From NCBI GenBank assembly GCA_963576565.1, contig OY755047.1, positions 27,813,351-27,877,350 on the forward strand: a stretch of 64,000 nt of DNA, given 5' to 3'. The stretch is from Aspidapion aeneum (taxonomy: Eukaryota > Arthropoda > Insecta > Coleoptera > Brentidae). The notes beneath the pieces were generated by a model. That model was not told the DNA's origin, did not search any database, and saw nothing but the letters and a program-made list of their open reading frames with translations. Positions within the stretch are counted from its first letter, which is position 1. Each line of letters begins with the position of its first letter. The position numbers and the translations under genes were made by a program. Shown piece after piece: positions 62,646-64,000 of this stretch.

Positions 62646-64000
62646 ACGTATTAAGTTAATGATCTCACTTTATCGAAAAGACCGTATAAGGTCTCAATTT
62701 AACACCGTCGATGCAGTTCCTACGTTAAAAAGAGACTGCGTACGAAAGAACACTGGTTTTTCTAAATTGAGACCTCATACGAGACAGCATACGGAATACG
62801 GAATTTTTTGTTAAATTGAGACCACATACGACTATTCGCTTAAATTTTAAGACCTCATACGGAATTTTCTTTTAAAATGAGACAGCATACGAAAATTTTA
62901 TGTTTAATTGAGACCGCATACGAATTTTCTCTTAAATTCAGACCGCATACGGTCTTATTGAGACCACATACGGTCTTTTCTCTTAAATTAAGACCTAAAC
63001 TGAGACCGCATACAATATTTTATCTTAAATTGAGACCGGATACGGAATTTTATGTTAAAGTGAGACCGCATACGGAATTTTATTTTAAATTGAGACCGCA
63101 TACGGAATTTTATGTTAAAGGGAGACCGCATACGACTTCTCTTAAATTGAGACTGCATACGAAATTTTATCTTAAATTGAGAACGCATACGGAATTTTAT
63201 TTTAAAATGAGACCGCATACGGTATTATCTCTTAAAATGAGACAGGATACGGTATTTTATGTTAAATTGAGACCGCATACGACTTTTTCTCTTAAATTGA
63301 GACTGCATACGATCTTATTATCTTTTAAACTGAGACCGCATACGAAATTTTATCTTAAATTGAGACCGCATACGGATTTTTATGTTAAAGTGAGACAGCA
63401 TACGACGTTTCCTCTTAAATTTTGAGACCTCATACGGTATTTTCTCTTAAAATGAGACAGCATACGGAGTTTTATGTTAAATTGAGACTGCATACGACTT
63501 TTGCTCTTAAATTGAGACTGCATACGAAATTTTATCTTGGACTGAGAACGCATACGGAATTTTATTTTAAATTGAGACCGCATACGGTATTGTCTCTTAA
63601 AATGAGACAGCATACGGTATTTTATGTTAAATTGAGAACGAATACGGTCTTTTATCTTAAATTGAGACCTCATACGGTGGATTTGTTGAACTGAGACTGC
63701 ATATTTTATCTTAAATAGAAACCTCATACGGTATTTTCTCTTTAATGAGACAGCATACGGAATTTTATCTTAAATTGAGACCGCATACGGTCTCTCCTAC
63801 GTCTTAAATTGAGACCTCATACGCTTGTTTCTTAACCTGAGAACACATACGGAATTTTATCTTAAGTTGAGACCGTATACGGAATTTTATCGTAAATTGA
63901 GACCGCATACGGAATTTGAGGTCTCAATTTAGAAGGAAATGCCTTATGCGGTCTCATTTTAAGAGAAAAAAGACCGTATGCGATCTCATTTTAAGAGAAA
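62646..64000. repeat. 30-bp satellite, runs off the window edge, orientation flips
   Basis: The unit is about TTAAATTGAGACCGCATACG then GAATTTTATC, 30 bp, with variable last third (tctc, tgtt, cttt). Most units run forward from about 62750. At 62675-62705 and again from about 63915 to 64000 the unit is inverted (cgtatgcggtctca). The period is a multiple of three, so frames of up to 182 codons stay open on both strands. They are artefacts. The array continues beyond the window. Confidence 0.96.

Noticed and set aside
62877..63425. 182-codon open frame, and others at 62988-63727
   Set aside because: They follow the 30-bp satellite, whose period is a multiple of three, so open frames persist on both strands. 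The residues merely repeat the unit.
62646..64000. Possible CRISPR-like array of regularly spaced 'gagaccgcatacgg'
   Set aside because: The intervening bases are themselves repeated (ttttat.ttaaa), there are no unique spacers, no cas genes, and the DNA is eukaryotic.
1..64000. Retroviral or endogenous viral genes
   Set aside because: No gag, protease, integrase or envelope signature and no long terminal repeats were seen; all RT traces are LINE-type.

Overview
The window is AT-rich eukaryotic, almost certainly arthropod (insect-like) intergenic DNA. It has no operons, no ribosome-binding-site-led genes, no rRNA or tRNA that I could see, and no intact host protein-coding gene. Nearly every recognisable coding trace belongs to a decayed transposon: mariner, hAT (TTF/ZMYM1-like), P/THAP, a MADF-bearing element, RTE-type LINEs, two or three other LINE lineages and a Penelope-like GIY-YIG fragment. 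The mariner families, the R1/I-type LINE 3' ends and the MADF domain point to an insect. I cannot name the species.

Layout. 1-5.5 kb: two 5' ends of a hAT family, a hAT MITE with a perfect 8-bp target duplication, and a dead mariner interrupted by a nested MITE. 6-12 kb: two tandem RTE-like reverse transcriptases (the second ending in an AT microsatellite), a LINE C-terminus, and LINE tail repeats split by a third RTE copy. 12-20 kb: a fold-back element, a 140-bp tandem array, hAT, Penelope, a THAP-like fragment, and a MADF-encoding insert between two pieces of LINE reverse transcriptase. 20-32 kb: a 0.5-kb heptamer array, mariner, CAGA-bearing repeats and more LINE fragments. 32-34 kb: a P-superfamily element with 31-bp inverted ends inside an RTE tail. 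35-54 kb: hAT MITEs, fold-back elements, a tail-to-tail mariner pair, a 480-bp satellite, and a 1.3-kb element with long inverted ends. 54-64 kb: piggyBac-like and pogo-like MITEs, an inverted-repeat-bounded 10-bp minisatellite, a perfect 67-bp-arm hairpin, and a 30-bp satellite running off the window.

The interest lies in how the elements nest and what that says about insertion order. Several insertions are proven by target-site duplications readable at both ends (TGTTGCTT, CTTTTTGG, GACAGAGC, GTATCAAC, GAAGAAAA, GTAGGCTC). I saw no cooperating host gene system. The best candidates for undescribed entities are the P-like element with a duplicated terminus, the MADF element, the six-copy 'GAAGTGTAAACTTC' repeat, and the inverted-repeat-bounded minisatellite carrier.
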